From: an uncultured beta proteobacterium
Lineage (GTDB): Bacteria; Pseudomonadota; Gammaproteobacteria; Burkholderiales; Burkholderiaceae_B
Assembly (NCBI GenBank): GCA_903924715.1
Contig: CAIYCP010000581.1
Span: forward strand, 1 to 6,236
Reading direction: 5' to 3'
DNA: 6,236 bases
Numbering within the stretch: position 1 is the first letter of the stretch; each line of letters starts with the position of its first letter. The notes under the pieces were generated by a model. It was not told the DNA's origin. It was given only the letters and a program-made list of their open reading frames with translations, and made no database searches. The translations under genes and the position numbers were made by a program. This document shows, one piece after another, positions 1 to 5,886 of the stretch.

Positions 1-754
1 TATTACTGTGCGCTTTGGTGGCATCGTTGCTTTAGATTCAGTGAGTTTTGATGTCCCTCGAAATAAAGTCTGTGGTTTGATCGGTCCAAACGGCGCCGGC
101 AAAACAACGTTGTTTAATTGTTTGAGTCGCCTGTATCAGTATCAAGCTGGCGATCTGCTGTTTGATGGCAAATCGATCACACTGACGCCCGTGCACGAGA
201 TGGCAGGGATTGGGGTCGGACGTACCTTCCAAAATTTAGCGATGTTTCGCACGATGACCGTTCGTCAGAATGTGATGGTGGGTGCGCATGCGCGATCAGA
301 AGGCGGCTTTATCAGCAACATGTTAAGACTGCCGGCCAGTCTTACAGAAGAAAAAAGAATGATTGCTGAGGCCGATGCATTGTTAGCGTATTTAAAGCTC
401 TCGGATTACGCAGATCGTGCCGTGGGTGATCTGCCGTTTGGCATTCAGAAACGTGTCGAGTTCGCGCGTGCGTTGGCCTCGAAGCCAAAAATGCTTTTAC
501 TCGATGAACCGGCTGCTGGGTTAAACCACGATGAATTAACCGACTTGGGCGCGTTTATCCGCTCAGTGCGTGATGATATGGGTATCACCGTGCTGTTGGT
601 CGAGCACCATATGAATTTGGTTATGGAGGTCTCTGACTGGATTGTGGTGTTGAACTTCGGTAAAAAAATTGCCGAAGGCACGCCTGCAGAAATTCAAAAT
701 AACCCTGAGGTGATTCGTGCTTATTTAGGAGATAGCAACAATGAAGCTGCTTGA
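1..754 (+). CDS. livG: LivG-type branched-chain amino acid ABC transporter ATPase (5' end cut off)
   Basis: This is a cytoplasmic ATPase subunit that powers a HAAT-type ABC importer together with LivF. The frame is open from base 2 and the residues before the GTG at 8 (I-T-V-RFGG) already match the first strand of LivG proteins, so I read GTG as an internal Val codon and the true start as lying a few codons upstream of the window. Numbering from that codon, Walker A GPNGAGKT is at 26-33, the Q-loop Gln at 75 (GRTFQN), the signature LPFGIQK at 142-148, Walker B MLLLDE at 162-167, and the switch His at 200 (VEHH). The LP(F/Y)G signature in place of LSGGQ and the extra segment around residues 92-118 are usual for LivG. 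The stop lies inside livF, a 14-bp overlap that suggests translational coupling. The family call is firm; the substrate is not determined by this subunit. Confidence 0.95.
   Translation, partial: ITVRFGGIVALDSVSFDVPRNKVCGLIGPNGAGKTTLFNCLSRLYQYQAGDLLFDGKSITLTPVHEMAGIGVGRTFQNLAMFRTMTVRQNVMVGAHARSEGGFISNMLRLPASLTEEKRMIAEADALLAYLKLSDYADRAVGDLPFGIQKRVEFARALASKPKMLLLDEPAAGLNHDELTDLGAFIRSVRDDMGITVLLVEHHMNLVMEVSDWIVVLNFGKKIAEGTPAEIQNNPEVIRAYLGDSNNEAA
727..731 (+). promoter_or_regulatory. Ribosome binding site of livF
   Basis: AGGAG lies nine bases before the ATG at 741, inside the final codons of livG. It supports that ATG as the livF start and the overlapping arrangement of the two ATPase genes. 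Confidence 0.7.
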
Positions 755-1451
755 CGTTGCTAATTTGAACGCTTGGTACGGCCCGAATCAAGTGTTGTTT
801 GATTTAAATTTTGAATTAAAAGTCGGTGGTATTACAACGATTTTGGGTGCAAATGGTGCGGGTAAAACGACGACGTTGCGTGCGGTCTGCCAGATGGTCC
901 AAACATCAGGCTCGATTACTTTTGTCGATAAGCGCATTGATGGAAAACTAACAGAAGATATTGTTAGAGTCGGAATCGCACATGTGCCCGATGGTCGAGG
1001 AACGTTTACTGCATTGACCGTTGAAGAAAATATGAAGCTCGGCGCGTACACGCGCAAAGATCGCCATGAAGTACAGGCCGATATTGAACGGATGTATGGG
1101 CGGTTTCCTCGACTAAAAGAACGCTATCGCCAACAGGCCGGTACGCTTTCTGGTGGAGAGCAGCAGATGCTTGCGATCAGTCGGGCACTGATGCTGCGGC
1201 CGCGCTTACTCTTGTTAGACGAGCCTTCATTTGGTCTGGCGCCTTTGGTGGTGAAAGAGATTTTTGAAATCATGCGCGAAATTAGCCGCGTAGATCAAGT
1301 CAGCATGTTGTTGGTTGAACAAAATGCGACGCTTGCCTTAAATCTAGCTGATCACGCCTATTTGCTTGAGACAGGCAAAATCGTTTTATCGGGTTCATCA
1401 GCCGATATTAAGGCTGATGAGTCAATCCGACGCGTCTATCTGGGCTATTGA
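741..1451 (+). CDS. livF: LivF-type branched-chain amino acid ABC transporter ATPase
   Basis: This is the second ATPase subunit of the importer, expected to dimerise with LivG under the LivH/LivM membrane pair. It has 236 residues, the usual LivF length. Walker A GANGAGKT is at 36-43, the canonical signature LSGGEQQ at 136-142, Walker B LLLLDE at 156-161, followed by PSFGLAP (D-loop region), and VEQN at 192-195, where LivF proteins typically carry Gln instead of the switch His. The Q-loop position carries VPDGRGTF (82-89), a variant of the family's VPEGR, so absence of a classical Q-loop Gln is normal here. The N-terminus (LLDVANLNAWYG) fits the family and the ATG has a good AGGAG site. The gene overlaps livG and ends 25 bp before livH. 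A 9-bp inverted repeat lies inside its last codons (see 1395-1420). Confidence 0.96.
   Translation: MKLLDVANLNAWYGPNQVLFDLNFELKVGGITTILGANGAGKTTTLRAVCQMVQTSGSITFVDKRIDGKLTEDIVRVGIAHVPDGRGTFTALTVEENMKLGAYTRKDRHEVQADIERMYGRFPRLKERYRQQAGTLSGGEQQMLAISRALMLRPRLLLLDEPSFGLAPLVVKEIFEIMREISRVDQVSMLLVEQNATLALNLADHAYLLETGKIVLSGSSADIKADESIRRVYLGY
1395..1420 (+). other. Inverted repeat inside the 3' end of livF
   Basis: TCATCAGCC (1395-1403) and GGCTGATGA (1412-1420) are perfect reverse complements, nine base pairs around the eight-base loop GATATTAA. The element encodes part of the LivF C-terminus (SSADIKADES region) and lies about 57 bases before the livH ATG. No T-run follows, so it is not a simple intrinsic terminator. 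It could form a stable mRNA hairpin between the ATPase and permease parts of the operon; a role is not shown. Confidence 0.5.
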
Positions 1452-1465
1452 ATCAATTACAGGTT

Positions 1466-1471
1466 GTGGAG
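1466..1471 (+). promoter_or_regulatory. Ribosome binding site that decides the livH start
   Basis: GTGGAG followed by a five-base spacer (TTTTA) precedes the ATG at 1477. This selects that ATG over the much longer open frame beginning at a TTG at 1366, which would overlap livF by 86 bp and adds residues unlike any LivH N-terminus. Confidence 0.7.
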
Positions 1472-1476
1472 TTTTA

Positions 1477-2349
1477 ATGGATTCGTTCATATTGCAGGTG
1501 ACTACAGGGCTAGCCAACGGCGGTATCTATGCCGCAGTCGGTTTGGCTTTGGTCATGATTCATCAGTCAACTCACCACATTAATTTTGCGCAAGGTGAGA
1601 TGGCAACTTTCTCGACATTTATATGTTGGGCCTTGATTCAGCGCGGGGTTCCGTACTGGGTTGCATTTGTGATCACGATGGTGGTTTCGTTTGTTGCGGG
1701 CGTTCTTATTCAGCGTATTTTTTTGAAACCTGTCGAGAAGGCTCCGATTCTGACAAATGTAATTGTGTTCATCGGTTTGCTTGTGATTTTCAACGCTTTT
1801 GCAGGTTGGATTTTTGAGCACACTATTAAATCGTTTCCGAGCCCATTTCCGGTCGAGGGCATGTTTTTGCCGCAATATTTTTCAGGGCATCAGATTGGCT
1901 CAATTGCCGTCACGCTTGTTGTGCTGATTTCGGTGTTTTGTTTTTTCCGGTTTACGCCCTTGGGTTTGGCGATGCGAGCCGCGGCGTTCAATCCTGACTC
2001 TGCGCGCTTGGTCGGAATCCGTGTTTCGTGGATGCTTGCGCTTGGCTGGGGCATGGCCGCGTTGATCGGAGCGGTTGCAGGCATGATGATTGCACCAATC
2101 GTGTTTCTTGATCCGAACATGATGGCTGGGATCTTGCTGTATGGGTTTGCTGCGGCTTTATTGGGTGGCATTGATAATCCGTGGGGCGCGGTTTTGGGTG
2201 GCATCATTTTGGGGGTGCTTGAAAACATCTTAGGTGCATACGTGATTGGCAGCGACCTCAAATTGACCATGGCGCTCATCTTAATTGTTTCGATTTTGAT
2301 CTTCCGTCCGTACGGCCTTTTTGGCAAACCGATTTTCTCCCGCGTCTAA
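1477..2349 (+). CDS. livH: LivH-type branched-chain amino acid ABC transporter permease
   Basis: This is one of the two inner-membrane channel subunits of the importer. It has 290 residues, normal for LivH, and is strongly hydrophobic with several predicted membrane segments, for example around residues 10-28, 60-80, 90-110, 140-158, 186-208, 218-255 and 262-277. Family landmarks are GLANGGIYAAVGLALVMI (11-28), INFAQGEM (35-42), the cytoplasmic EAA-like loop G-L-A-M-R-A-A-A...ARLVGI (163-181) that contacts the ATPases, and LLGGIDNPWGAVLGG (228-242). The C-terminus ends RPYGLFGK, as in many LivH proteins. The ATG at 1477 is chosen for its GTGGAG site and because the N-terminus then matches the family. 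livM follows after ten bases. Confidence 0.95.
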   Translation: MDSFILQVTTGLANGGIYAAVGLALVMIHQSTHHINFAQGEMATFSTFICWALIQRGVPYWVAFVITMVVSFVAGVLIQRIFLKPVEKAPILTNVIVFIGLLVIFNAFAGWIFEHTIKSFPSPFPVEGMFLPQYFSGHQIGSIAVTLVVLISVFCFFRFTPLGLAMRAAAFNPDSARLVGIRVSWMLALGWGMAALIGAVAGMMIAPIVFLDPNMMAGILLYGFAAALLGGIDNPWGAVLGGIILGVLENILGAYVIGSDLKLTMALILIVSILIFRPYGLFGKPIFSRV

Positions 2350-2359
2350 CAGAGCTGAT

Positions 2360-3322
2360 ATGTCTGCCCTTACAAAAAATTTGAGTCTACTCGTTGGTGC
2401 GATTGCGCTGTGTGCGTTGCCTTTTTTAGTCGAAGATTTTCGGGTCTTTCAAATCAATCTTGTATTGATTTATGCGATCGCGATTCTTGGGTTAAACATA
2501 TTGACAGGTTTCGGTGGCCAGATTTCACTTGGGCACGGGGCCTTCTATGCCGTTGGTGCCTACACGTCTGCGATTCTGATCACGCAGCTAGGCATGTCAT
2601 CGTATTTGACCTTGCCGATTGCTGGACTTGTCTGTTTTCTACTTGGCGTCTTAATGGGGTTTCCGGCCTTACGATTGGCGGGTCATTATCTGGCGCTGGC
2701 CACTTTTGCCTTGGCAATCGCAACACCACAACTGCTGAAGTACAAACCGATTGAACACTATACGGGTGGTGTACAAGGCCTCGTTCTCGAGAAGCCGATG
2801 CCGCCGTTTGAACTGACCATCTTTGGCAATGAGCTGAGCGAAGATCGCTGGCTATATTTTGTAATTTTAATCGTTGGTATCTTTTTATTTTGGATCGCGA
2901 ATAACCTGCTCTCAGGACGCGTTGGCCGGGCGATTGTGGCGATTCGGGATCAACCCACAGCTGCGGCGGCCTTGGGTGTGAATTTAACCTTTATAAAAAC
3001 GGCGACGTTTGGCTTGTCTGCTGCCTACACAGGTATCGCAGGTGCGCTAAGTGCTTTAGCCGTTGCCTACATCGCGCCAGACAGCTTTCCGTCCTTTTTG
3101 TCAATCAGCCTGTTAGTTGGCGTTGTCGTTGGCGGCTTAGGCTCGATACCTGGAGCTATTTTTGGAGCGCTGTTCATTCAGTTTGTTCCGAATGTTGCGG
3201 ATCAAATTTCTAAGTCAGCGCCTTGGGCAGTGTATGGGGCAATGCTTTTAGCGTTGGCGTATGCTGCTCCCAACGGGGTCATGGGAATCATTAATAAGTT
3301 TATAAAAAGGAGACAAACATGA
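2360..3322 (+). CDS. livM: LivM-type branched-chain amino acid ABC transporter permease
   Basis: This is the second inner-membrane channel subunit, expected to pair with LivH. It has 320 residues and is largely hydrophobic. LivM landmarks are GFGGQISLGHGAFYAVGAY (50-68), RLAGHYLALATFA (105-117), the TGG of the periplasmic segment (135-137), the EAA-like ATPase-contact loop GRAIVAIRDQPTAAAALGVN (189-208), and GGLGSIPGA (258-266). The short basic tail (KFIKRRQT) is probably cytoplasmic. I chose the ATG at 2360: it stands ten bases after the livH stop with only a weak AGAG upstream, so translation probably depends on coupling to livH. An upstream in-frame TTG at 2321 would overlap livH and has no visible ribosome site. 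The stop TGA shares ATGA with the next gene. Confidence 0.94.
   Translation: MSALTKNLSLLVGAIALCALPFLVEDFRVFQINLVLIYAIAILGLNILTGFGGQISLGHGAFYAVGAYTSAILITQLGMSSYLTLPIAGLVCFLLGVLMGFPALRLAGHYLALATFALAIATPQLLKYKPIEHYTGGVQGLVLEKPMPPFELTIFGNELSEDRWLYFVILIVGIFLFWIANNLLSGRVGRAIVAIRDQPTAAAALGVNLTFIKTATFGLSAAYTGIAGALSALAVAYIAPDSFPSFLSISLLVGVVVGGLGSIPGAIFGALFIQFVPNVADQISKSAPWAVYGAMLLALAYAAPNGVMGIINKFIKRRQT
3304..3312 (+). promoter_or_regulatory. Strong ribosome binding site of the first binding-protein gene
   Basis: AAAAAGGAG followed by a six-base spacer (ACAAAC) precedes the ATG at 3319. It is the strongest Shine-Dalgarno sequence in the window and stands at the last codons of livM, which fits a binding protein needed in excess over the membrane subunits. 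Confidence 0.75.
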
Positions 3323-4527
3323 AACAAAAACAAAAACGCTTAAGTTCGTTCCTAGTCGCTACAGCCTTGACACTAGGCAGCGGTGTTGCATTCGCACAGC
3401 CATACGATACGGGTGCAACCGATAAAGAAATCAAGATTGGAAATACGAATCCTTATTCAGGAACCTTCTCTGCCTATGGGTCATATGGGAAGGCGCAAGC
3501 TGCATATTTTAAAAAAATAAATGACGATGGCGGTATCAACGGGCGCAAAATTAATTTTGTGACACTGGATGATAGTTTTTCGCCTCCAAAGACGCTTGAA
3601 CAAGCGCGTAGATTAATTGAGCAAGAAAAAGTATTGTTTCTGTTTGCGACCTTGGGTACAGCGCCTAACTCAGCGATTCACAAGTATGTGAATCAGAAAA
3701 AAATACCTCACCTTTTTGTGCAAACGGGTGCGTCTAAGTGGGATGATCCTAAGAATTTTCCCTGGACCATGGGTTGGCAGCCAAACTCCTTCAGCGAAGG
3801 CAGAGTCTTTGCGCAAGCCATCCTCGAAAGTCAACCTAACGCTAAGATCGCTGTGTTGTATCAAAATGACGATTCGGGTAAAGATCTGTTAGCAGGTCTG
3901 ATCGCTGAGCTGGGCGACAAAAAGAATATGATTGTTGCGACCGAAACCTACGAATCAACCGACCCCACTGTCGATAGTCAGATGGTTAAGCTGAAGTCCT
4001 CGGGTGCGGACGTTTTTATTAATGGAACAGGCCCAAAGTTCGCTGCACAGGCAATCAAAAAGGCGGCAGAGTTGGGTTGGAAACCAGCGCAATATGTGTG
4101 GCAAGTCTCGAGTTCGATCGGTGGTGTCTTAGAGCCAGCAGGTTTGGATAATTCAGTGGGTGTGGTGTCGAGTGCATTTTATAAAGATCCAAGCGACCCG
4201 CAGTGGAAAAACGATCCTGCAATGCTTGAATATGATGCATGGTTGAAAAAATATATTCCTGGTGCGGATCCAACAGATGGATTTTATATTTCAGGCTATA
4301 TCAATGCGCAGACCGTGGCTCACGTGATCAAACAAGCGGGTAATAACCTAACGCGTGCCAATATCATGAAGGTGGCTTCTAGCATTAACGATTTACAGTT
4401 GCCTTCTCTGCTGCCTGGCGTCAATGTGCAAACAGGTCCCGATGATTTTTCGCCAATTGAACGTATGCAATTAGCGAGGTTCGACGGCAAGGCTTGGGTA
4501 TTGCTGGGTAAGACGTACGGCCGTTAA
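3319..4527 (+). CDS. HAAT-type periplasmic substrate-binding protein, paralog 1
   Basis: This is the secreted ligand receptor of the importer (type I periplasmic binding fold, LivK/Peripla_BP_6 family). It has 402 residues. The signal peptide has a basic start (KQKQKR), a hydrophobic core (11-20) and a probable signal peptidase I site after AFA at 26, leaving a mature N-terminus QPYD; no lipobox Cys is present. Mature landmarks are IKIGNTNPYSG (38-48), GGINGRKI (71-78), DPTVDSQMVKLKSSGAD (215-231) and MQLARFDG (383-390). TLGTAPNS (111-118) and VQTGASK (134-140) should line the cleft. It differs from paralog 2 at several presumed cleft positions: AP at 114-115, Ser at 186 where a Phe or Tyr is usual (DDSGK), and GTG at 236-238. 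Translation overlaps livM by ATGA. The family is certain; the ligand is unknown, so no gene symbol is given. Confidence 0.94.
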   Translation: MKQKQKRLSSFLVATALTLGSGVAFAQPYDTGATDKEIKIGNTNPYSGTFSAYGSYGKAQAAYFKKINDDGGINGRKINFVTLDDSFSPPKTLEQARRLIEQEKVLFLFATLGTAPNSAIHKYVNQKKIPHLFVQTGASKWDDPKNFPWTMGWQPNSFSEGRVFAQAILESQPNAKIAVLYQNDDSGKDLLAGLIAELGDKKNMIVATETYESTDPTVDSQMVKLKSSGADVFINGTGPKFAAQAIKKAAELGWKPAQYVWQVSSSIGGVLEPAGLDNSVGVVSSAFYKDPSDPQWKNDPAMLEYDAWLKKYIPGADPTDGFYISGYINAQTVAHVIKQAGNNLTRANIMKVASSINDLQLPSLLPGVNVQTGPDDFSPIERMQLARFDGKAWVLLGKTYGR

Positions 4528-4540
4528 GGTATTTTCGCAC

Positions 4541-4557
4541 CGCGTTTAACAAACGCG
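4541..4557 (+). promoter_or_regulatory. Perfect 7-3-7 palindrome between the two binding-protein genes
   Basis: CGCGTTTAACAAACGCG reads as seven perfect base pairs around AAC, 14 bases after the stop of paralog 1. A second dyad, GCGATGATCGC (4555-4565), overlaps its right arm. There is no T-run directly after the stem; the nearest, TATTTTTAT, begins about 15 bases later, so this is not a standard terminator. It could be an mRNA hairpin that protects the 3' end of the upstream message, or a regulator site for paralog 2. The symmetry is seen directly; the role is inference. Confidence 0.5.
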
Positions 4558-4596
4558 ATGATCGCCTCAACTATTTTTATCTAATCAACCAGTAAA

Positions 4597-4602
4597 GAAG
4601 GA
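4597..4602 (+). promoter_or_regulatory. Ribosome binding site of the second binding-protein gene
   Basis: GAAGGA stands seven bases before the ATG at 4610 and fixes that start. An ATG at 4602-4604 overlaps the site itself and opens only three codons, so it is not a plausible start. Confidence 0.7.
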
Positions 4603-4609
4603 TGCAATC

Positions 4610-5818
4610 ATGAAAAGACGAATGAATAATTGGAGTCCAGTGCTTGTTGCTGCCGCCATCGCGCTGAGTGGCTTTGGCGTATCGGCACAGCCGTATGACG
4701 TTGGCGCAACCGATAAAGAAATTAAAGTCGGTAATATCAATCCTTACTCAGGCCCAGCATCGTCATACAGTTCGTACGGTAAGGCTCAGGCGGGTTATTT
4801 TAAAATGATTAACGATCAAGGCGGCATCAATGGCCGTATGATCAATTTCATTTCTCTTGATGATAACTACGCTCCACCTAAAACGCTTGAACAAGCGCGT
4901 AAGTTAGTCGAGCAGGACAAGGTTCTATTTTTATTTGCGACGCTGGGTACGCCAACCAACTCCGCAATTCATAAATACATGAATCAAAAGAAGGTGCCTC
5001 ATCTGTTTGTGCAAACGGGCGCTTCAAAATGGGGCGATCCAAAGAACTTTCCTTGGACGATGGGTTGGCAGCCAAATTACTTTAGCGAAGGTAAAGTATT
5101 TGCGCAGGCAATTTTAGAAGGGCAGCCAAACGGTAAGATTGCCGTTCTTTATCAAAATGATGATTTTGGCAAAGATTACCTGTCTGGTCTCGAGGCGGGT
5201 CTTGGCGACAAGAAAAGCATGATTATTGCGCGCGAAACTTATGAGGTGACAGACCCTACGGTTGACAGCCAGATGGTCAAGCTTAAATCTTCTGGTGCAG
5301 ATATATTTGTGAACGTTGCAGTTCCAAAGTTTGCCGCGCAAGCAATTAAAAAAGCTGCAGAGATGACCTGGAAACCAACGCATTATCTGGTGCAAGTTGC
5401 GAGCTCAGTCGGCTCAACCTTGGCACCAGCTGGTCTTGACAACAGCGTTGGCTTGATCACGACCGCGTTTTTCAAAGATCCTAGCGATCCGCAGTGGAAA
5501 GACGACAAGGCATTTCTTGAGTACCAAGAGTGGTTTAAGAAGTACATGGCTGGCTCAGATCCTACCGACAGCTTCTATATTCAAGGCTTCATTAATGCGC
5601 AAACCGTGGCGCACGTGATCAAGCAAGCAGGTAACAACCTGACTCGCGAAAACATCATGAAGCAAGCAGCAAGCGTTAGTGATTTGAAGCTGCCTTTGTT
5701 GTTGCCTGGGATCAACGTGCAAACAAGTGCCACTGATTTTTATCCAATCGAGCGTATGCAGTTAGCACGCTTTGACGGTAAAGCCTGGGTCTTGTTCGGT
5801 AAAGTCTACGGCGATTGA
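4610..5818 (+). CDS. HAAT-type periplasmic substrate-binding protein, paralog 2
   Basis: This is a second secreted ligand receptor of the LivK/Peripla_BP_6 family, also 402 residues, aligning with paralog 1 without a gap. By hand count about 291 of 376 mature residues are identical (about 77%), but only 9 of 26 in the signal peptides. The signal peptide starts MKRR, has a hydrophobic core around 11-20 and probably ends after VSA at 26, with the same mature start QPYD. Landmarks are IKVGNINPYSG (38-48), TLGTPTNS (111-118), VQTGASK (134-140), NDDFGKDY (183-190, with the usual aromatic at 186), VNVAVPKFAAQ (234-244) and a C-terminus MQLARFDGKAWVLFGK. It probably competes with paralog 1 for the same LivHM complex and widens the substrate range, as with E. 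coli LivJ/LivK. It is the last gene of the operon, 18 bp before a strong terminator. The ligand is unknown. Confidence 0.94.
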   Translation: MKRRMNNWSPVLVAAAIALSGFGVSAQPYDVGATDKEIKVGNINPYSGPASSYSSYGKAQAGYFKMINDQGGINGRMINFISLDDNYAPPKTLEQARKLVEQDKVLFLFATLGTPTNSAIHKYMNQKKVPHLFVQTGASKWGDPKNFPWTMGWQPNYFSEGKVFAQAILEGQPNGKIAVLYQNDDFGKDYLSGLEAGLGDKKSMIIARETYEVTDPTVDSQMVKLKSSGADIFVNVAVPKFAAQAIKKAAEMTWKPTHYLVQVASSVGSTLAPAGLDNSVGLITTAFFKDPSDPQWKDDKAFLEYQEWFKKYMAGSDPTDSFYIQGFINAQTVAHVIKQAGNNLTRENIMKQAASVSDLKLPLLLPGINVQTSATDFYPIERMQLARFDGKAWVLFGKVYGD

Positions 5819-5835
5819 TTCGATTGCCCAGTTGT

Positions 5836-5864
5836 AAAAAAAGGCCGCTTCTGCGGCCTTTTTT
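5836..5864. terminator. Bidirectional intrinsic terminator between convergent genes
   Basis: GGCCGC (5843-5848) and GCGGCC (5853-5858) pair perfectly around TTCT. Seven A residues precede the stem and six T residues follow it, so the element reads as GC-stem plus U-run on both strands. On + it ends the transporter operon 18-46 bp after the stop of paralog 2. On - it stands 23-51 bp after the stop of the Bug receptor gene and can end that transcript as well. Confidence 0.9.
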
Positions 5865-5886
5865 ATTGCAATGCTTGAGTGTGTCA

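Larger units (their letters stand above)
4528..4609. other. 82-bp spacer between the two binding-protein genes
   Basis: This is the only sizeable gap inside the operon; the other junctions are overlaps or gaps of 25 bp or less. It holds two overlapping dyads and the ribosome site of paralog 2. A promoter-like pair, TTAACA (4546-4551) and TATTTT (4572-4577), is separated by 20 bp, too long for a convincing sigma-70 promoter. Whether paralog 2 has its own promoter cannot be settled from sequence. Confidence 0.5.

Noticed and set aside
8..10. GTG as the start of livG
   Set aside because: The frame is open to the window edge and the preceding residues fit the LivG N-terminal strand; a GTG start would lose that strand, and the seven bases upstream cannot show a ribosome site.
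1366..1476. N-terminal extension of livH from a TTG at 1366
   Set aside because: It overlaps livF by 86 bp, lacks a ribosome site, and adds 37 residues unlike LivH; the ATG at 1477 has GTGGAG and gives a family-length protein.
1890..2327. 145-residue open frame on the - strand opposite livH
   Set aside because: It mirrors a highly conserved permease gene, its product is of low complexity and resembles no family I know, and it has no independent support. The other antisense and shifted frames over livG, livF, livM and the receptors are rejected for the same reason.
2321..2359. N-terminal extension of livM from a TTG at 2321
   Set aside because: It lies within livH, has no ribosome site, and the added 13 residues are not LivM-like.
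4546..4577. Sigma-70 promoter for the second binding protein (TTAACA ... TATTTT)
   Set aside because: The spacing is 20 bp and the -10 matches only four of six bases, so it is not good enough to annotate without transcript data.
4602..4613. Three-codon leader frame (ATG CAA TCA TGA) overlapping the start of paralog 2
   Set aside because: Its ATG overlaps the Shine-Dalgarno sequence, leaving no room for its own site; probably chance.
3592..4901. Shared 19-base match (3592-3610 and 4883-4901) as a sign of recent gene conversion
   Set aside because: Flanking synonymous sites differ freely, so the match reflects a conserved peptide (TLEQAR) and chance codon identity.
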